From assembly GCA_965178125.1 (NCBI GenBank), contig OZ237739.1, forward strand, positions 1,535,065 through 1,599,064: a DNA stretch of 64,000 nt, written 5' to 3'. Below the pieces are notes generated by a model, which ran no database searches, was not told the origin of the DNA, and saw nothing but the letters and a program-made list of their open reading frames with translations. Every line of letters begins with the position of its first letter. Position 1 is the first letter of the stretch. Positions 1 to 13,412 of this stretch are shown in pieces. The DNA is from Bilabrum cf. latius. Taxonomy: Eukaryota > Bigyra: Bicosoecida > Bigyra > Bicosoecida. A program made the translations under genes and the position numbers.

Positions 1-1120
1 CCAGTCTAGAATCTGCGTATATAATCAATGGATGGAGTGTCATGAAGGCTCGTCCGGCTGTGCACAAACAGAGCAAGGCATTGGCCCAGCCCCCATGTGG
101 AAACGGTACCGCTGGACAGGCGGCCGATCGGCAATAGCGCGCCTCGAAGATCTTCGCATCAGAGCAAGGAGATACCCGTTAAGCACAAGCATGCTGTTGT
201 ATACTAATATACAAACCACTTTGCACTCGTACCAAGTATAGACCCGCACAGTAGGACGCACGCGGTCCCAGAGCAAAGCACCAGCTGAGCAAATGATGAA
301 CGCCCTGGATAACACTAAGCCCAACGCCCACAGTGCTATTCCAAACAAACTCTAAAACCAAAAACACAGGGCGAAATTCCGTAGGGGATTGAGGCTTTTA
401 TAGCGAGCGGCGATGCCAGAAAGATGCGTTGGGGTCACACAAGAAAAATCAGACAACAGCATTTGCTGGAATAACAGGTGTGCACCGTTGCAGCAAGCCT
501 AAAAATACCCCAGTGATTATAACGTTCGTACTGATAATCTATTCATTCAGAAACACATTGCACACGCTGTTTCAGAAGGCCAGAGCAAGCTCCAGCAACG
601 GACCTGCCCTGCACCGGTTAACGCGAGGTTACGACACCAAACAGCACCAAATTCGATATAAAACGCATGAAATTAATATTTTAAAGAATACGCCGAACGT
701 ACAATTACTCACACCTAAAATTAGGAGTAAAATGGCGGTGATAGGTCCCTGAACGCCCAGAGCGCCCGGCTTAAAACATCACGCAACTTATCCTCTAAAT
801 GATGTAACGTGTACATACTACATTTAGTTGCCATTGGGTACATTTTAGGCGCTGGGCGTCGCTAGTCCGCGACATGTCTAGCTCAAGTTAGAAAATATTT
901 TATATTTGTAATGCGTTTATCTTCCATTTCAAAGAAAGTGTCAAGGCCGTTTCTCATGGTCCTAAAGTAGAGTGCTAAGTTCCCATCTGCTTGCTTTTTT
1001 CGTGGTGAACAGCCATACATCGGCTTTTGGTCGGTAATTCAATTCACTTGGTTTTAATATTGACTTTGCACATACGTTTCTGGGATAAATTGTCTAGAAT
1101 TATAAATTCATGCCTGCCAT
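1..1120. other. Region without a recognisable gene
   Basis: This stretch is richer in A+T than the rest of the window. I see no protein family, RNA gene or clear repeat in it. Short open frames exist (for example 429-752 on the plus strand), but they lack family similarity and the GC-rich codon use of the neighbouring genes. It may hold the 5' region of the gene starting at 1121 and the end of an unseen neighbour. Confidence 0.5.
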
Positions 1121-4100
1121 ATGCTCGCAGCACCTGTAATAAGTTGGAAAAAAGCGGTTGGAAAGCAATAGGCTGACGACCGAAAGAGTAGGTATGCGTC
1201 AGAGGCTAGATCAACGCACCATGCCTCGAAGCGACGAGCCCGCGCGGGAGAAAGTCCTCGTCCAAAGGCCTCGATTGGGCTTGGCCCCCAGGGTGCTCTG
1301 GCCGTGCGGTTGCCCAGCCGGGAGCCGCTGCTACCAGAGGGGTCATGCGTAGGTGGTAGGAGGCCGTTGTTACACTTGGTAGTGCTGCATGCGTCTGAGC
1401 CCGGCGTGTCGCAATACGCCCGTGACTTGGCGATCAAGTGGAACTGGCACGGCTTCGACGTGTTCATCAACGTGAGTACTGCGTGCCGGGTTGGAAGCTA
1501 TGCTGTTTGCGTTTCGTATGCTCCTAACCATATGTCGTTCTTTCAATGCGCCTGTACATTTGTTTGATTCTGCAGCTTCACGTGGGTGACGTGGCCCGTC
1601 TCGTGCCACCGTCCCACCCCTTGCGGCGGGCCAGTCATTCCGGGGGCAAGGCATTGGTCAAGGCGGAGCACCTGTCAGGGATCCTGCAGGTGTCTCCTGC
1701 CGATTTTATCGTGGTGGTGGGCCAGTACAACATGCAGAGAGGCACAGGGCAGGTCCGCAGGGGCGGGCGGCTGCACGAGGTGCCGGTGGACGACAGCCTG
1801 ACTGCCTTTTTGGAGCAGTGGGCCAGCATGATTGGCGTGCCCATGGACATCGAGGGCGTGGACGCAGGGGACTCCTCCTCCTCCTCCACTTTGAAACTCT
1901 CCGAGGCTCAGCTGGCGCGCAGGTTGGAGAGATATACGGGTGTGCGGGACATGCCCTCTTGCATCGAGGCAGTCAGGACGCAGGCGGCTGGTGTGAGGGG
2001 CTGGCTGCGTGTCAAGGGCAGGCAGGAGGCGCTGGGGCGGGCGAGGACAGCCGATGCAGTGGCCGCGCTGTCTCCAGACCACCAGCAGGTTCTATTGGAC
2101 CTTCAATCGATGGAAGCCCGTGAGACATGCGTCGTCGTCAAGATGGGCTCGGATCAATCGCCATTCGCGCGAACGCGCCCTGACTCCCGCAGGTCCAACA
2201 CGATCCGCTCACAAAGCGCCCCTTCCTCTTTTTTCATTCTTCACTCAGACCCTCCCTTCCGACCCTCCCTTCCACGCAGAGCTGATGCGGTTGCACGCCC
2301 GTTTGGAGCACGCGCGATCGCAGCTGCAGTCAGCGCCGCGGCTGCCTCCTGATGCCTCGCGACTGGAGGTGTTTGCGAGCTCGCTGGGCCTGACTCTGGG
2401 CGTTGTACTGGACAAGTTGGAGCGGCCGACTCCAGCCGTGCCTGATAGAGTGCCCGACGGGACGTGGGCGGGTCACCCTGCGCTGCCTGCCTCAATGGCC
2501 GACAGGCTGCTCTTCGCGCTTAGCAAGCAGCAGCGGGTGGTGCAGGCAGAGGGGGAGGCTGTGGCCGCGCTGGCTGGCAGTCGGAGCGGCTGGAGCAGGT
2601 ATCTCAAGCGGGTCAGGGAGGCGAAGGTGGAGGGGAAGGGGAGCCTGACCGGGAGCGTTAATGGCGCGGGTGCTGGGGTTGCAGCGTCGGGAGACTCGGG
2701 GGGTTGGAGGGGTGGGGCAATGGGAGCATTCGCTGCCAGGACTAGTGCGAGCCCAGTAGCGGGGACAGGCCTGAAGCACGGTAGTCTGCAGCACGGGAAG
2801 GCGGGCGCTGGAACCTTCAAGCATGCCCCTGCTGGTGCTATTGCGTCCGAGGCTGCCTCTGCTGCGACGCCGCAAGTTGAGCTGCGTCCGGGGCAGTGGT
2901 AGTGTGCTGCGTGCACGTATGTGAACGAGCCAGGTGCCAAATCTTGCCTCATGTGCCAGGGCAAGCGAGCGACCGAACCCGCCGATCAGTCTCCAGGCAG
3001 CATTGCTTCGCCAGCTGCAGGTGCGCCCGTACGAAGCAGCGGCCAGCTGCCATCCAGCCCAATTGTGCCGGTCTCAACGAGCGGTGGTGGCATCGCAACG
3101 TCGGCGAGAGCATCCGCTGGCTCTGCCAATCCCGCTCCTGGCAGCGGCAAGAAGCGCCGGCACCCACGCGAGCGCAGAGGCAGGGGCCAAAGGAAGGAGC
3201 CGCTGGACCCGCTGCTGCCCAAATCGGCAGTGAACGAGAGAGCCAGGGCCAGGAGGGAGGCGGCGGCCGCCGCCGCCGCCGAGCAGCAGGCCAAGCGCAC
3301 CAGGGAACAAGAGCAGCGAGAGGCCGCGCGGCAGGAGCATCTCATGCACGAGCAGCGAGAGTAGCTCCAGCACCAGCAGCAGCAGCCACAGTTTGGAGGC
3401 ATGGGGTATCCAGGTGGACCGCACTTTGCACCCATGCCTTCGCACTTTGGAGGCCCGGGCCCTGCGCTGATGCAACCGTATGGGTTCCCCGCCGGGATGG
3501 GGCAAGTCATGGGTGGGTTGCCTGTCCCTGGCGCTTCGATGGGAGGGCCGGGCGTGTTACAGGGCAGCGGGGCAGTGCCCAGTTCTGGCAGTGCCACCGC
3601 TGGTCTGGGCTTGGGTGCGGGAGGGGGGGTGGCGGACGCAGGGGCCGTGCACCGACCGGGTGGTACCCCCGTGGGGATGGGTCTGATCCCGGGGAGGCCA
3701 CTTCCCCCTGCCTTCGTGCCTCGTTCGCAGCTACCGGCGGTGGGGGTGGCCGGGCTGCCGGTGCCTAGCCAAGGCCTCGTGTCAGCGCCAGCGAGGGACG
3801 CCGGGCACGTAGCTGTGGGTGTGGCCTCCAGCACAGGGGTTGCAGCTGCTGCAATTGCGGGGGGTGGGACTGGGCTGCCGCTGCCCGCGAGTTCGGCCGT
3901 GGAGGGCGCTAGTGGAGGCTGGGACATGCACGGGGTGGGTGTGCACATTGGTGCTGGTGGTGGTTTGCCCACGCCTGCCGCGTGGGGGACTGTCTCTGCC
4001 CCTGGCAAGCATGTGCATGAAGAAGCCAAGGGAGACAGCAGGGAGGAGCCGCAGGAGGCGGGATGGGGCATGGGCGGCGGAGCAGGCATCAGCGGAGCGG

Positions 4101-4549
4101 GGGCTCTGTGGGGGTCGGATGGAGGAGTGTCCATGGGGCTGCCCACTGCCCTGCGGGAAAGTGTGCCGGTGGGAGTCGCTGCTGTGGACATGGGTGCTCA
4201 GCTGGACGGGGGCGATGCTGTGGGGGCTGCACTGGTGGAGACGAGGGACAGGCAGGCGCTGCGGCTGGCAGCCAGGGATCTAGGTCAAGGCGTGGAAGGC
4301 GTGGGCTCGGCAATGGATGGCAGAGACAGTAGTGCCGTGTCGGGCGGCACCGAAGGGCTCCTGGGGGGAGACAAGCCAAACGAACTTGGTCTTGGCACAC
4401 TGGGCGTCTCGTTAGGTGGTGGTACTATTCAGGCTGGTGCACAGGGTGGACTCGGCGGTGGAGCACTCGCTGGTGCCATGCCACCCGCGACCGCCGATGG
4501 TGCTCACGCGTTCCCGTTGTCGGATGTGCTCAGAGACGCGCTCAGCTGA
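1121..4549 (+). CDS. Anticodon-binding-like domain and RanBP2-type zinc-finger protein
   Basis: Exons 1121-1471, 1576-2119 and 2280-4549 join in frame to about 1,054 residues ending in TGA. Introns are 104 nt (GTGAGT..TGCAG, phase 0) and 160 nt (GTGAGA..CGCAG, phase 1). In-frame TAG codons lie at 1169, 2900 and 3362. The first part (about residues 85-170) alternates strands and helices in the manner of a class II tRNA synthetase anticodon-binding domain, as in NCOA5-like proteins: a VVLHAS strand, then YARDLAIKW and later DFIVVVGQYN. A single RanBP2-type zinc finger follows (CAACTYVN then CLMC), and the TAG at 2900 sits between its conserved Trp and first Cys. The TAG at 3362 lies in a Gln-rich stretch. 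The C-terminal third is Gly/Ala/Pro-rich and probably disordered. A role in RNA or chromatin binding is inference. The start was chosen as the ATG that keeps the frame open. Confidence 0.7.
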
Positions 4550-4682
4550 CATTGAAGCAGCGAATATAATACATAGATTGCATAGGCGCCAGACATGGCC
4601 TAGGCCTAGGCGGGCCTTGGCTCCGAATTCAAGCGGGATCCGGACGACCCGTGATGTGCCACAATACGTTGTGCAGACAGAC

Positions 4683-7600
4683 ATGGCATCCATGTGGCCT
4701 CCAGCTTTTGAACATATTGATGCCCCAACACTTGCGAAGCTGAAGGCATCTGATAGCGATGCTTTGGCAAAGGTAGCAAAGGATATTTCTGGCTGCGCGC
4801 AGGCATGTACTGACTTCTTTTCCCCGGCAGCTGAGCAGTCCACGGAAAAATCTATCCACGGATTAACTTCTAGCGTTCGCAAACTGCATGAATTTGTGCA
4901 AGATATACTCGTAGCTGGCGTGGATGGGGCCATTTCAGGTGATCAAGTTGTCACGGTGTTAACTGCATCGCGCGCCGCAGTCTCCAGCGATGAAGACCGC
5001 GATAGTGCAGCCGAGTCAGACCGCCAGTTTGTTTTAGGCGAAGCAATTGCTGACTCTGTCTGGCTGATCGGGAATGCGCTTGGAGATAAAAGCGAGAGCT
5101 CAGACAAGAGGGCTGGTGCACTCAAACGAATTGTCACGTTGCTGTCAAGGAGTGGAATTTGCTAGTCCAGAGTTCCTCAAACAAAGGGAGCATCAGCGCT
5201 GATGCCATAGCAGGATTCTGCTGTGGACGTGCCAGATTCTGGAGAATCAGCAGAGGAGGTTGACTTGATCCGAGGCAGCCTGGATCACGAAGCCCTGGCA
5301 GCGGCAGGGGTCTCTGCACTAAAATCATCAAAACGAGCCGTTGCACTAGCCAACACAAAGATGCGATACGTCCAGGTGAGATACCCGATAATCCACTCAG
5401 CGGGCGCTCGGTGTGCTTCCACGAACAACGCCGGAGTTGCTGGCCGCTCACTTCCACTCTCTCAAGTCGCAGGTTAAGTTCAACATGCTCGCAGAAGCAT
5501 CGGAAGGATTTGCAAAGCTAGCTGCTGCCTCGCTCGCCGCCTCCCTCGCGGGCCAACCAAGCGAGCAGATCGTGCCAGGCCGCTCCCAGGAGAGCCCCGC
5601 CCTGCTCGCCCGCATCCAGACGCTCACGGGCTCCTTCCGCCTGGACCCTGCCAAGGCCATGGACCTCGTGCTGGCCGCGCTTGAGGGGGCCACGCGACAG
5701 GAGGCGGAGGCTGCAGCCGTCGCGGCCGGGGCCTCCGCGGCTGGCAGGGCCCAGGGCCTGGCAGCGTCAGGGGCCGGGGGCGCCTCCCGATGGGCGCTCC
5801 AGGAGGGGAGCGGCATTGACGCTGACCCAGTCGCAGCACAGCAGCTGGTGCTGGGGGCCGGGTGGCGAGAGGTGCTGGGCGCATTCCGGCGGGAGCACCT
5901 TGCCTCCATGGTGGGCCGCAGGCTGGGGCAGGCCGCCGGAGAGGCGAGAGCAGCGCTGCACGGGCCATTGGAAGGAGGCAGCGCCGGAGCTGGAGCTGCT
6001 GCTGCGGCGGGGGGAGCGAGGCCGAGCCGGCAGCAGCTGCAGCAGGCTAGGGTTGCTCTGGCGGCGCCGTGTGCTGCCGCTGCCTCGCTGCTGCAAGCCG
6101 GCTGCCTCGCTGTCGGTGACCTGCTGCCGCACCTGGCCGCTGCAGCGAGTGCCGGTGGGTCGGGTGCTGGTGCTGGCACTCCTGTCGCAGGTGACCTGCA
6201 AGCAGAGCTGGACCGCGAACTAGAGGACCTTGGTGTGGTGCGAATCGGGGACAGGGGATCCAGCGGGAAGGGGGCCATGACACAGGGCACGCACAGGCAC
6301 GCTGACGCCTGTCCGAGCCACCTGGCTTCTACTGCCACGGCGGTGCAGGGAACTATGCGCGGGCATGCGGCTGCGCCATCGCTGGGAGAGCTGGACGCCA
6401 CGTCTGTCTCTGTGGCTCTGCTGGCTGCGCTGCTGCGGCTGGCCGCGCTGGAGATGTGCCAGAGAGGGCACCAATAGACGAGGTCGGGCAGCGCGTGGGT
6501 CTCCGCGTGCGTGCTGGTGCGCGTGATGTCTGCACCAGCCTGGAGGGCGCAGGGACTGGGGCTGCCGGTGGAGCCTGCCGCGCTCCCAAGCATAAGCACG
6601 GGGCTTTGTTCCCTGGCCAGGGCCCTGCTGGCTCCCGCCTACGGGGCACTGTCGGCGACCGGAACTGTCGTGGCCGACTCCAGCGGCGACAGCGCCGCGC
6701 CTGGGCCAGTCCTGTGCGCCTGGTCAAGGAGGGCAGGAGCACCCGGCGCCGGGGCTAGCGGCACGCTCGGGGGCAGTGGCGGATCAGCTGCGATGGAGGA
6801 CGATGACAGCGAAGGTGGCGCGTTGCAAGAAGAGAGCGACTTGGCTATCGCCGGTCCCGGCGCGCTTCACCCAGCGAAAGACGCAGCCTCGGCCGCTGCG
6901 TCGCTGTGGCCGGTCCTCGAGGCCCTGGGCCCCCACGTGTCCAACGACCCCGTGCTGCTGACCAGGCTGCTGAGGTGCGCGGCTTCCTCGCTAGCCGGGT
7001 GCGGGCAGGGGGCGAGCGCTTGCTCTGGGTCGTTGCTCAAGAAAACGCACCGGCAGGAGCAGCTTGCATCCCCCGTGCACAGGCGGTGGTGGCTCTCTGC
7101 CCTCCACCGGGTGCTGCTGCCGGGCTGTTTCTTGTCCGGGGCAAACGTGGGCGTGCAGGCCTAGCTGTGGACCTGCCTGCAGCAGCTGCCGTGGTACGCT
7201 CGATTCGCAGTCTACGAGCGGGTGGCTCTGTCTTACGCGCAGCACTCCAGCTCTGTCTTCGACGGGGGCAGGGAGGCGCTGTTCCAGGGGCTGGTACTTG
7301 AGGACGGGGCGGCGGCTCTGCTGGGCTGGTCGGAGCTGGAGATGGAGAAAAGGGAGGAGGAGCTGCAGCAGGCCGCCATGGATCCGTTGGACGGGGCACC
7401 TGACAGCGACGTTGGGGCAGGCGCGGCGGCTGCCTTCGAGGGCATGGGTGGCGCGATGTCGGTGTCAGTGGCCCGCTGGCCACTCGCCGCTCTTCCGCTG
7501 GGCAAGGCGGTGTCCCGGGAGCGGGAGCAGGAGCTGGACTAGAAGGATGCGGCGCGAGCGGGAGATGCGAAGGAGGGAGCCGAGCAGGAGCAGGAGGTGG

Positions 7601-10600
7601 AGCAGGACAATGGTGCGGACAGGCCTCTGGTAGGAGGGGCAGCTGCGGTCCGGCTTGCGGTGCACTGCCTGCGGTGCGCCGCCTCCCGCGGGCACAAGGC
7701 CGTGTCGCAGGCCTTCAAGCGGGTGGCCAAAGACACGATGAGGAGGGCGGCGCGGGCCATCGGCAAGGCTTCGAGGGCCTTCCCGCTGCCCGTGTGCGAC
7801 GCGCTGGTGGGCTCGCTCGAGTCCATGGGCAACTTGACCGAGACCGGCATGGAAGCCCTGCGGTTCATGACCCCGCAATCGCTGGACGTGCTGGTGTTCG
7901 CGCTGGCCAGGAGGCTCGCCTCGGATGAGCCCAACGAAGGCGGGGCCTCAGTGGCGCATGGCGGGTACAGGGAGGCGGGCGCTTTGGGCTCCCGCGACGC
8001 TTTCGGCGAGGACGGGCACTCTGCTTCGCGATGGATGCACGCACTCGCTGGACTCACCGCGTGGCTGGCCCGCAAGTTTCCCAGTCAGAGCATTGCGCCC
8101 TTGCTGGCCGTGGTGCAGCGGAGATTGCTGGCCGGCAGCCTGTCTCACCTTGTGGTACTGCGGGAGGTCATGGCGGTGGCAGGCGGGGTGCCCCCGCTGG
8201 GCCAGCTCAACCCCTCGCAGGCCAAGGCCATGGGTGGCTCCCTGGCTCTGGAGGAATCCACGGCGGTGGGTGTGCTCAGGGGGGGGCCCTCAAGGGACTC
8301 GATGGCGGCCGTGAGAGCGGTACTGGCCTATGGGCTCAGGGCGGCGCCGGCGGCCGACGATGTGCCGCAGCTGGAGCACCGCGCCAAGGGAGGTGCCGGC
8401 GGGCGGCCACTGCTGGAGGTGCCCGGCGGGTTCGTCATGTCGCTGCAAGTGCTCGCGGCACAGGCGAGGGACGGCGCGGCGTGGTCCGAGAGGGCCAGGC
8501 ATGGCTCTTTGCGGTCCGCCGCCGAGTCGCAGGACGCCGCGAGGATGGTGTCGGACCAGCTGCTCGGGTTCGTGCACAGGCAGCGGGAGCAGCAGCAGTC
8601 GCAGCGGCAGGGGGCAGGCCTGGACCCCGTGCTGCTGGCCCGCGTGACTCCCCCGCTGCACGTGCTGTGCGGTCCACCCTCCTCGGGGGGGATGGGCCTA
8701 AGCGCAGCCTCCGCATTCGCCCTGCTGCGCCCCCTCATCCGCGCCCTGTCCGCTCCCAAGAGGCCCGGCTCCTAGGACTGGGCCCGGTTGAGCGCGGCTG
8801 CCGCTGCCGAGGTGAAGAAGGACCCGTCGCTGGCTCTCGGGGCGGCCGTGGTGGAGCCGGGGAAGGATCTTTCGACGGATATTCTCCAAGCTGGGCGGGC
8901 GCTCTGCCAACGCGTGCTGTCGACCGAATGGCCCCAGGCATCGGCTCCCCTGGAGGGTGCGCTGAGGCGAGTTGCCGGATCCAACGGGCCCCGGCTGTCC
9001 GCTGACGGCAGCCCCTTGCCTGCCTGGGTGCTGGCGAGCGAGTTCGCCCTGGGGTCCCCGCTGCTCGAGGAGAGCGCGCGACTGTGCGGGTGCGTGCCTG
9101 CTGGCCTGTGGGCTCCCAGGGAGCTGTGCGGGCAAGTCGACGAGGCCGGTGGGGCGGCAAGCGGTGAGGACGGGCCCGAGCACAAGCCTAGGACCTTCCC
9201 CGGGGGCGGGGTGCTGCACCCTGGTCTGTTCGCGTGGTTTTGGGGGCTCGACCTGTTCGACCTGTCCTGCCCCACGGACGTCTATGACGAGCGGGTGGAG
9301 GCGCTGGTGGCCGATGCCGCCCGCCTGCAGCAGGAGGCAGACGACTACATCAGCGGTCGGGCGCAGGGCACAGCCGGGTTCGGTCAGGCCATGGGGAACA
9401 GCGAGGAGGACCGGATGACACCGGAGGAGAGGCAGCGGGCGGCCAGGGAGCGGCTCGAGGACAAGGCAGCCAGGGAGTCGCTGGCCAGGCAGATCCGGAT
9501 CGATAAACCGGAGCATGCGAGCCACGCGCTGCGGGTGCAGCGGCGGCTCATCGCATGCCTGTCCTCGGGACAGCTCACTCCGAATGCGCCCCCCATGCTG
9601 GCTGACCTGCCGGCCGCGCTGACCCGCTCCTGCTTCCTCCCCAGAGCGGCCCAGGGCCCGCACGAGGCCATTTACGCGGCCCGGTTCCTTCTGCTCATGC
9701 ACCGAAGCAACACACCGCGGTTCAGCACCATCCGGGCGCTCATGATGGTGTTCCGCACGGGGGCGCCGCGCCTGCTGGCCTCTACCCCGCGTGAGGCCCG
9801 CGCCATCGGCCAGTTCATGCGGGTCATCTTGGGCGCCATGCAGCGGTGGAGGGACAGCGAGCCACTCTTCCGCAAGGAGGCCCTCGGGGACGGGGGCAAG
9901 GCCAAGTAGCCTCGTCTGGTGGGCTTTGACGTGCGCGCGGGAGTGCCGTGCACCCACAAGCGCTACCTGGAGATCCACCAGCTGTGCCACCGAGACCTTC
10001 ACCTGGCTCTCACCAGCCCGTTCCGGGTGGAGGCGGGGGAGGATGGCCGCGGGCGGGGGCCCCGGCAGCCACTCGTGATGCTCAAGAGCGCGCTGATTGG
10101 CATGACCACGCTCAGCGGTGTGTTCCCCACTCGCCCTGAGCACATCCGGGAGCAGCTCCGTTTGCTGGAGGGCTTCGTGGAGAGGGAGGAGGCCCGGCGG
10201 AGCTCTGGGGACTACAGGGCCGAGCTGCCACCCATGTGCTTCTCCTTCATCTCGGCGCTCAAGGAACAGCTCAAGCAGCTGGGGGCCGCGGGGGAGGAGG
10301 GCGGGCAGGACAGCGCGCCCGTGGGGCCTGGAAGGTCCATGTCCCGGCCCGGGGTGTCCTCTGTGTCCGCATCTCGCGATCGAGACGGGAACGGGGGCGC
10401 GGGAGGCAGGTCCGAGGACCGATGGCATGGCCGAGATCACCGCGGGAGGGAGACGGGCGGACACGCCGCCAGGTAGGAGGCCTCGTCCTCCCGGGCACGT
10501 GCCCCTGAGGACGAGGACGGGCTGAGGGAACAAGCCAGGGAGGCGGCCCGCCGGAGGAGAGAGAGGAGGCCCTCGGAGGCCGATAGGCAGGACACGGCCC

Positions 10601-11379
10601 CTGTGGCGGGGCAGAAGAGGAGCGTTGCGGACAGGGACAGGGATGTGCCGGTGGGCAAGGGCGGGTCGGTCCAGGGCCTGAGGGTCAGCGGGGCCGACAC
10701 AGGGGCGGCACCGAGCCCGTCTCCCCGCGCGAGAGACGTGCGTATAGGAGGTGGAGGGGCAGGGGACCGTCTGCCTTCCCGGGACCGGGACGGGCGGCAA
10801 TCTCGGGAGCGCGCGCGCAGCTCTGACCGGAATGGTGCCGGGGACAGGGACAGGGACAGGGACAGGGATTTCGGTCGGGGACGGGAGCGGCGGGAGTACC
10901 CTGACCGCGGCTCTTCCAGGGAACAGGGGGGCAGGGCGGAGGGGGGCTTCGCGTCCAGGGGTGCTCGGGACGGAGACAGGGGTGGCAGGGACGCGCGAGG
11001 CAGGCCAGGCCAGGCCGCCGAGGGCGATCGTTGGGAGGCCCGAGGGGCTGGGGCCCGGAAGGAGGAAGGTCGCGATAGGGACAGGGATGGCGGCAGGGAC
11101 TGGGACCGTGACGGGGGCCGGAGCAAGCGCCGTCGGCTGGACGTGCAAGAGGGCGGCAGCAGCAGCAGCAGTGGTCGCAGGGACAGGGAGAAAGAGGGGG
11201 AGAGGGGCCGAGGGGACTCGGTGCGGCGGCACGACACGGCCACCACAAAGGACAGTCGAGGCAGCGGGCGCAGCTCGGAGCGAGACAGAGACAGGGGCGG
11301 GGCCGGTGGTGAGGAGCACGGGGGCGGCGGCGGCGGCGGGGGCAAGCGGAAGAAGCGAGGCCGTGGGTTCAGGCGCTGA
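4683..11379 (+). CDS. THO2: THO complex subunit 2 (mRNA export)
   Basis: Exons 4683-5375 and 5473-11379 (intron 97 nt, GTGAGA..CGCAG) encode about 2,199 residues ending in TGA. It matches THOC2/THO2 along its length: the exon junction gives VKFNMLAEASEGFAKL, followed by SFRLDPAKAMDLVLAALEG, LGPHVSNDPVLLTRLLR, LLAGSLSHLVVLREVM, LHPGLFAWFWGLDLFD, a YAARF..TPRFST block, and LGAMQRWRDSE with a GFD motif downstream. THO2 is the scaffold of the nuclear THO complex, which couples transcription to mRNA packaging and export. Eight in-frame TAGs occur (5163, 5208, 6475, 7162, 7540, 8773, 9907, 10474). The one at 7162, just before LWTCLQQLPWYARF, aligns with an acidic/Gln position of animal THOC2. The last 350 residues are an Arg/Asp/Gly-rich tail with repeated RDRD runs, as THOC2 tails often are. 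It is longer than human THOC2 (about 1,590). Confidence 0.9.
5376..5472 (+). other. Intron in THO2
   Basis: The 97-nt intron begins GTGAGA and ends CGCAG. Removing it joins KMRYVQ to VKFNMLAEASEG, matching the continuous THOC2 family sequence, and it absorbs the change from reading frame 3 to frame 1. Confidence 0.85.
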
Positions 11380-11510
11380 TGGCCGCGGGGTCCTGCCCTG
11401 CTGGCACGAGGGGGTGGTAGCGGCGATCGGAATCGTTTCTACCGCAGCTGGTCCATACATGACTGATTTGGCGTACAACAAAGGCCTACAGGATAAGTAC
11501 ACCATGTTAA

Positions 11511-13412
11511 TCACCGCTGCGCCTCGTCACTCTATCCTGAGCCAGGCATACAGCCATGAAACTGCCCCAGCGGCTCCACGGGGATACTGGCCTGCGGCAG
11601 GGCAAAAGGGCCGTCCTTCAAGAGGCCCCACACAGAGGTCCCGGGCCCGAATACCCTCCCATACTCCAGCTCCAGCCTGTCCACCAGCTTGCCCATGGCA
11701 GCCGGGCCCATCTCTGCTGCCGCCAGGTCGCCCGTGCCCCCCGCGAATGCGATGAGGAGGGAGATCTTGGAGTCCCACGTGACCACAGGCCCGATCATGC
11801 TCCCGTTCACGGCCACGGAAGCAGTGGCCCCCAGAGGTCCAAGGGCCCGGGGCCCTGCCAGCTGCTGCCTGACCCAGCACGCGGCCGCCGCGGGGTCCGC
11901 CATGGCGAGCGTGAGGCTGCCGTATGGCGTCACCAAGTCGCGACGGAGCACCGGCTGGGAGGCGAGGCTGGCAATGCCTGCAGCGGACACGTACCCCGCG
12001 GGTGCAGGCGCCCCCACTGCAGCCAGGTCAGCGCAGGAGGCCAGCAGCCCCGGCTACCCCGAGCACACCGCGTCCGTGGTGCGAGCCGCCTCGGAGCTCC
12101 TCAGTACCAGAGACGTAACGTTGGGAGTGGCTCGCGCAAGAAGGCCATCAAGGGATCCGGGGTATGCCCATCCCTGCCCACTGGCACGACCACCTCGGTG
12201 CTAGCCCCAGCTGGTGCCCCCGCTCCTGGCCCACGCCTGCAGCACCAACTGCCGCACAGCGCCCCCTTGCACCCCGAGGTATGGCAGGTACAGGGCCTTC
12301 ATCTGCTCGTGGGACGAGAACCAGAACCCCTCCTGCGCCCCAATGCGCTGCACCTATCCCCCCGGGCACCGTTTGTCCTCCGATGAGTACACGCTGTGCC
12401 TCAGCTGCGGCCTCTTGAGCTCCCAGATGGCCAGCTCTCCGCTTGCCCCGTCAGGAAGCAGGCCAGACAGGAACAGCCACACCGCCATGAGCTCACCTTC
12501 GTAGGGGTCATTCAACACCCCGCCTCCCCTGGGGTCAATGGTCCCGTTGGCCAGGGGGTCCCCCTGCGGCTTGTTGATGCGCGCGATGGAGGACACGCCC
12601 CCCTTGCCCAGGTAGAATGCTGCTACAGCGGTGCGGCGCAGCCATCCGTAGTATGCCCTGTAGCCGTCGCGGAGAGATGCCAGCTGGTCGCACATTGATG
12701 GATCAGACATCATTGCATGCACCAGTGGTGTGGCATGACTCGGACCGCTTGATCCACGAATTGCCATGGCCAGTGGCGACGCTCGCTGGCAGGCTTCAGC
12801 AGCTCGGTCGAGAGACTGGGCGGCCGCGACAATGCCCCACAGCATCTCCCCGTTGTCCAGGCCGGGCATGCGGCCATTCCAGCCAGACAACGGCACAATG
12901 CCTTGCTGTCCTACCTGGAACCACGGCAGAAACCCACCGTACCCTGGGCTGGAGGCATTCCAGCGGTGCAGAGAGTCCAGCTTTCGCTGCAGCACCTCGA
13001 TGCACCGTTCCAGGGGCATCGCGGCCGATATGGCTTTACGTACCCTTGCTGCGATGCCAGTTGGCGATTCAGCCATCGCATGCCCATCCAGGGCTTGCGC
13101 TAGCAGCTAAAAGTGAAATCCGCTCTTTGATGCGGCCGAGAAGTTGTGGTGACCGCCTGGCTCCTGCAGGCCCGACGTGTAGTTTATGGCGGTGCCGTCG
13201 TAGCTCATTCCACTCAGACAATCTATCCCAACTCCACACACATCAGCGAATCCTTCTACTTCGGCAGTCACGAGTTCCGACAAGAACTGCTCAACTGTTG
13301 TCGAGTCTTTCTTGAAGTCCGTGCATTGGTACCGCTGCGGAAACAAGTCACATGTTAAAGCATATGCTAGGGTGCCAATCGATGCTAGATAAATCACACA
13401 ATTGACAGCCAT
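11511..13412 (-). CDS. Secreted glycosidase-like protein
   Basis: A single-exon minus-strand frame of about 633 residues ends in TGA at 11511, with in-frame TAGs at 13107, 12354, 12201, 12054 and 11532. The chosen ATG (13412) opens a hydrophobic signal peptide (MAVNCVIYLASIGTLAYALTC), so the protein is probably secreted or lumenal. The best conserved-looking stretches are DCLSGMSYDGTAINYTSG, LQEPGGHHNFSAASK and a later SGWNGRMPGLDNGEMLWGI, which resemble (alpha/alpha)6-barrel glycoside hydrolases. I tentatively think of endo-beta-1,2-glucanase-like families (GH144/GH162) but cannot confirm the family or name catalytic residues. The gene is convergent with THO2, only 131 bp apart. Confidence 0.6.

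Noticed and set aside
429-752. A 107-codon open frame near the left edge
   Set aside because: Low-complexity basic sequence, no similarity, A+T-rich unlike the real genes; probably chance.
2900-2902. UAG = Leu, as reported in some other protists
   Set aside because: The kinesin P-loop, Rab2, LSM4 and RanBP2-finger (W-x-C) sites do not tolerate Leu, while Gln fits all of them.
8698-11514. A 938-codon open frame on the minus strand opposite THO2, and similar long antisense frames elsewhere (for example 23952-25859 plus strand opposite the LRR gene)
   Set aside because: They are shadows of GC-rich codon use. Their translations are Pro/Arg/Ala-rich without domains, while the opposite strand encodes recognisable proteins.
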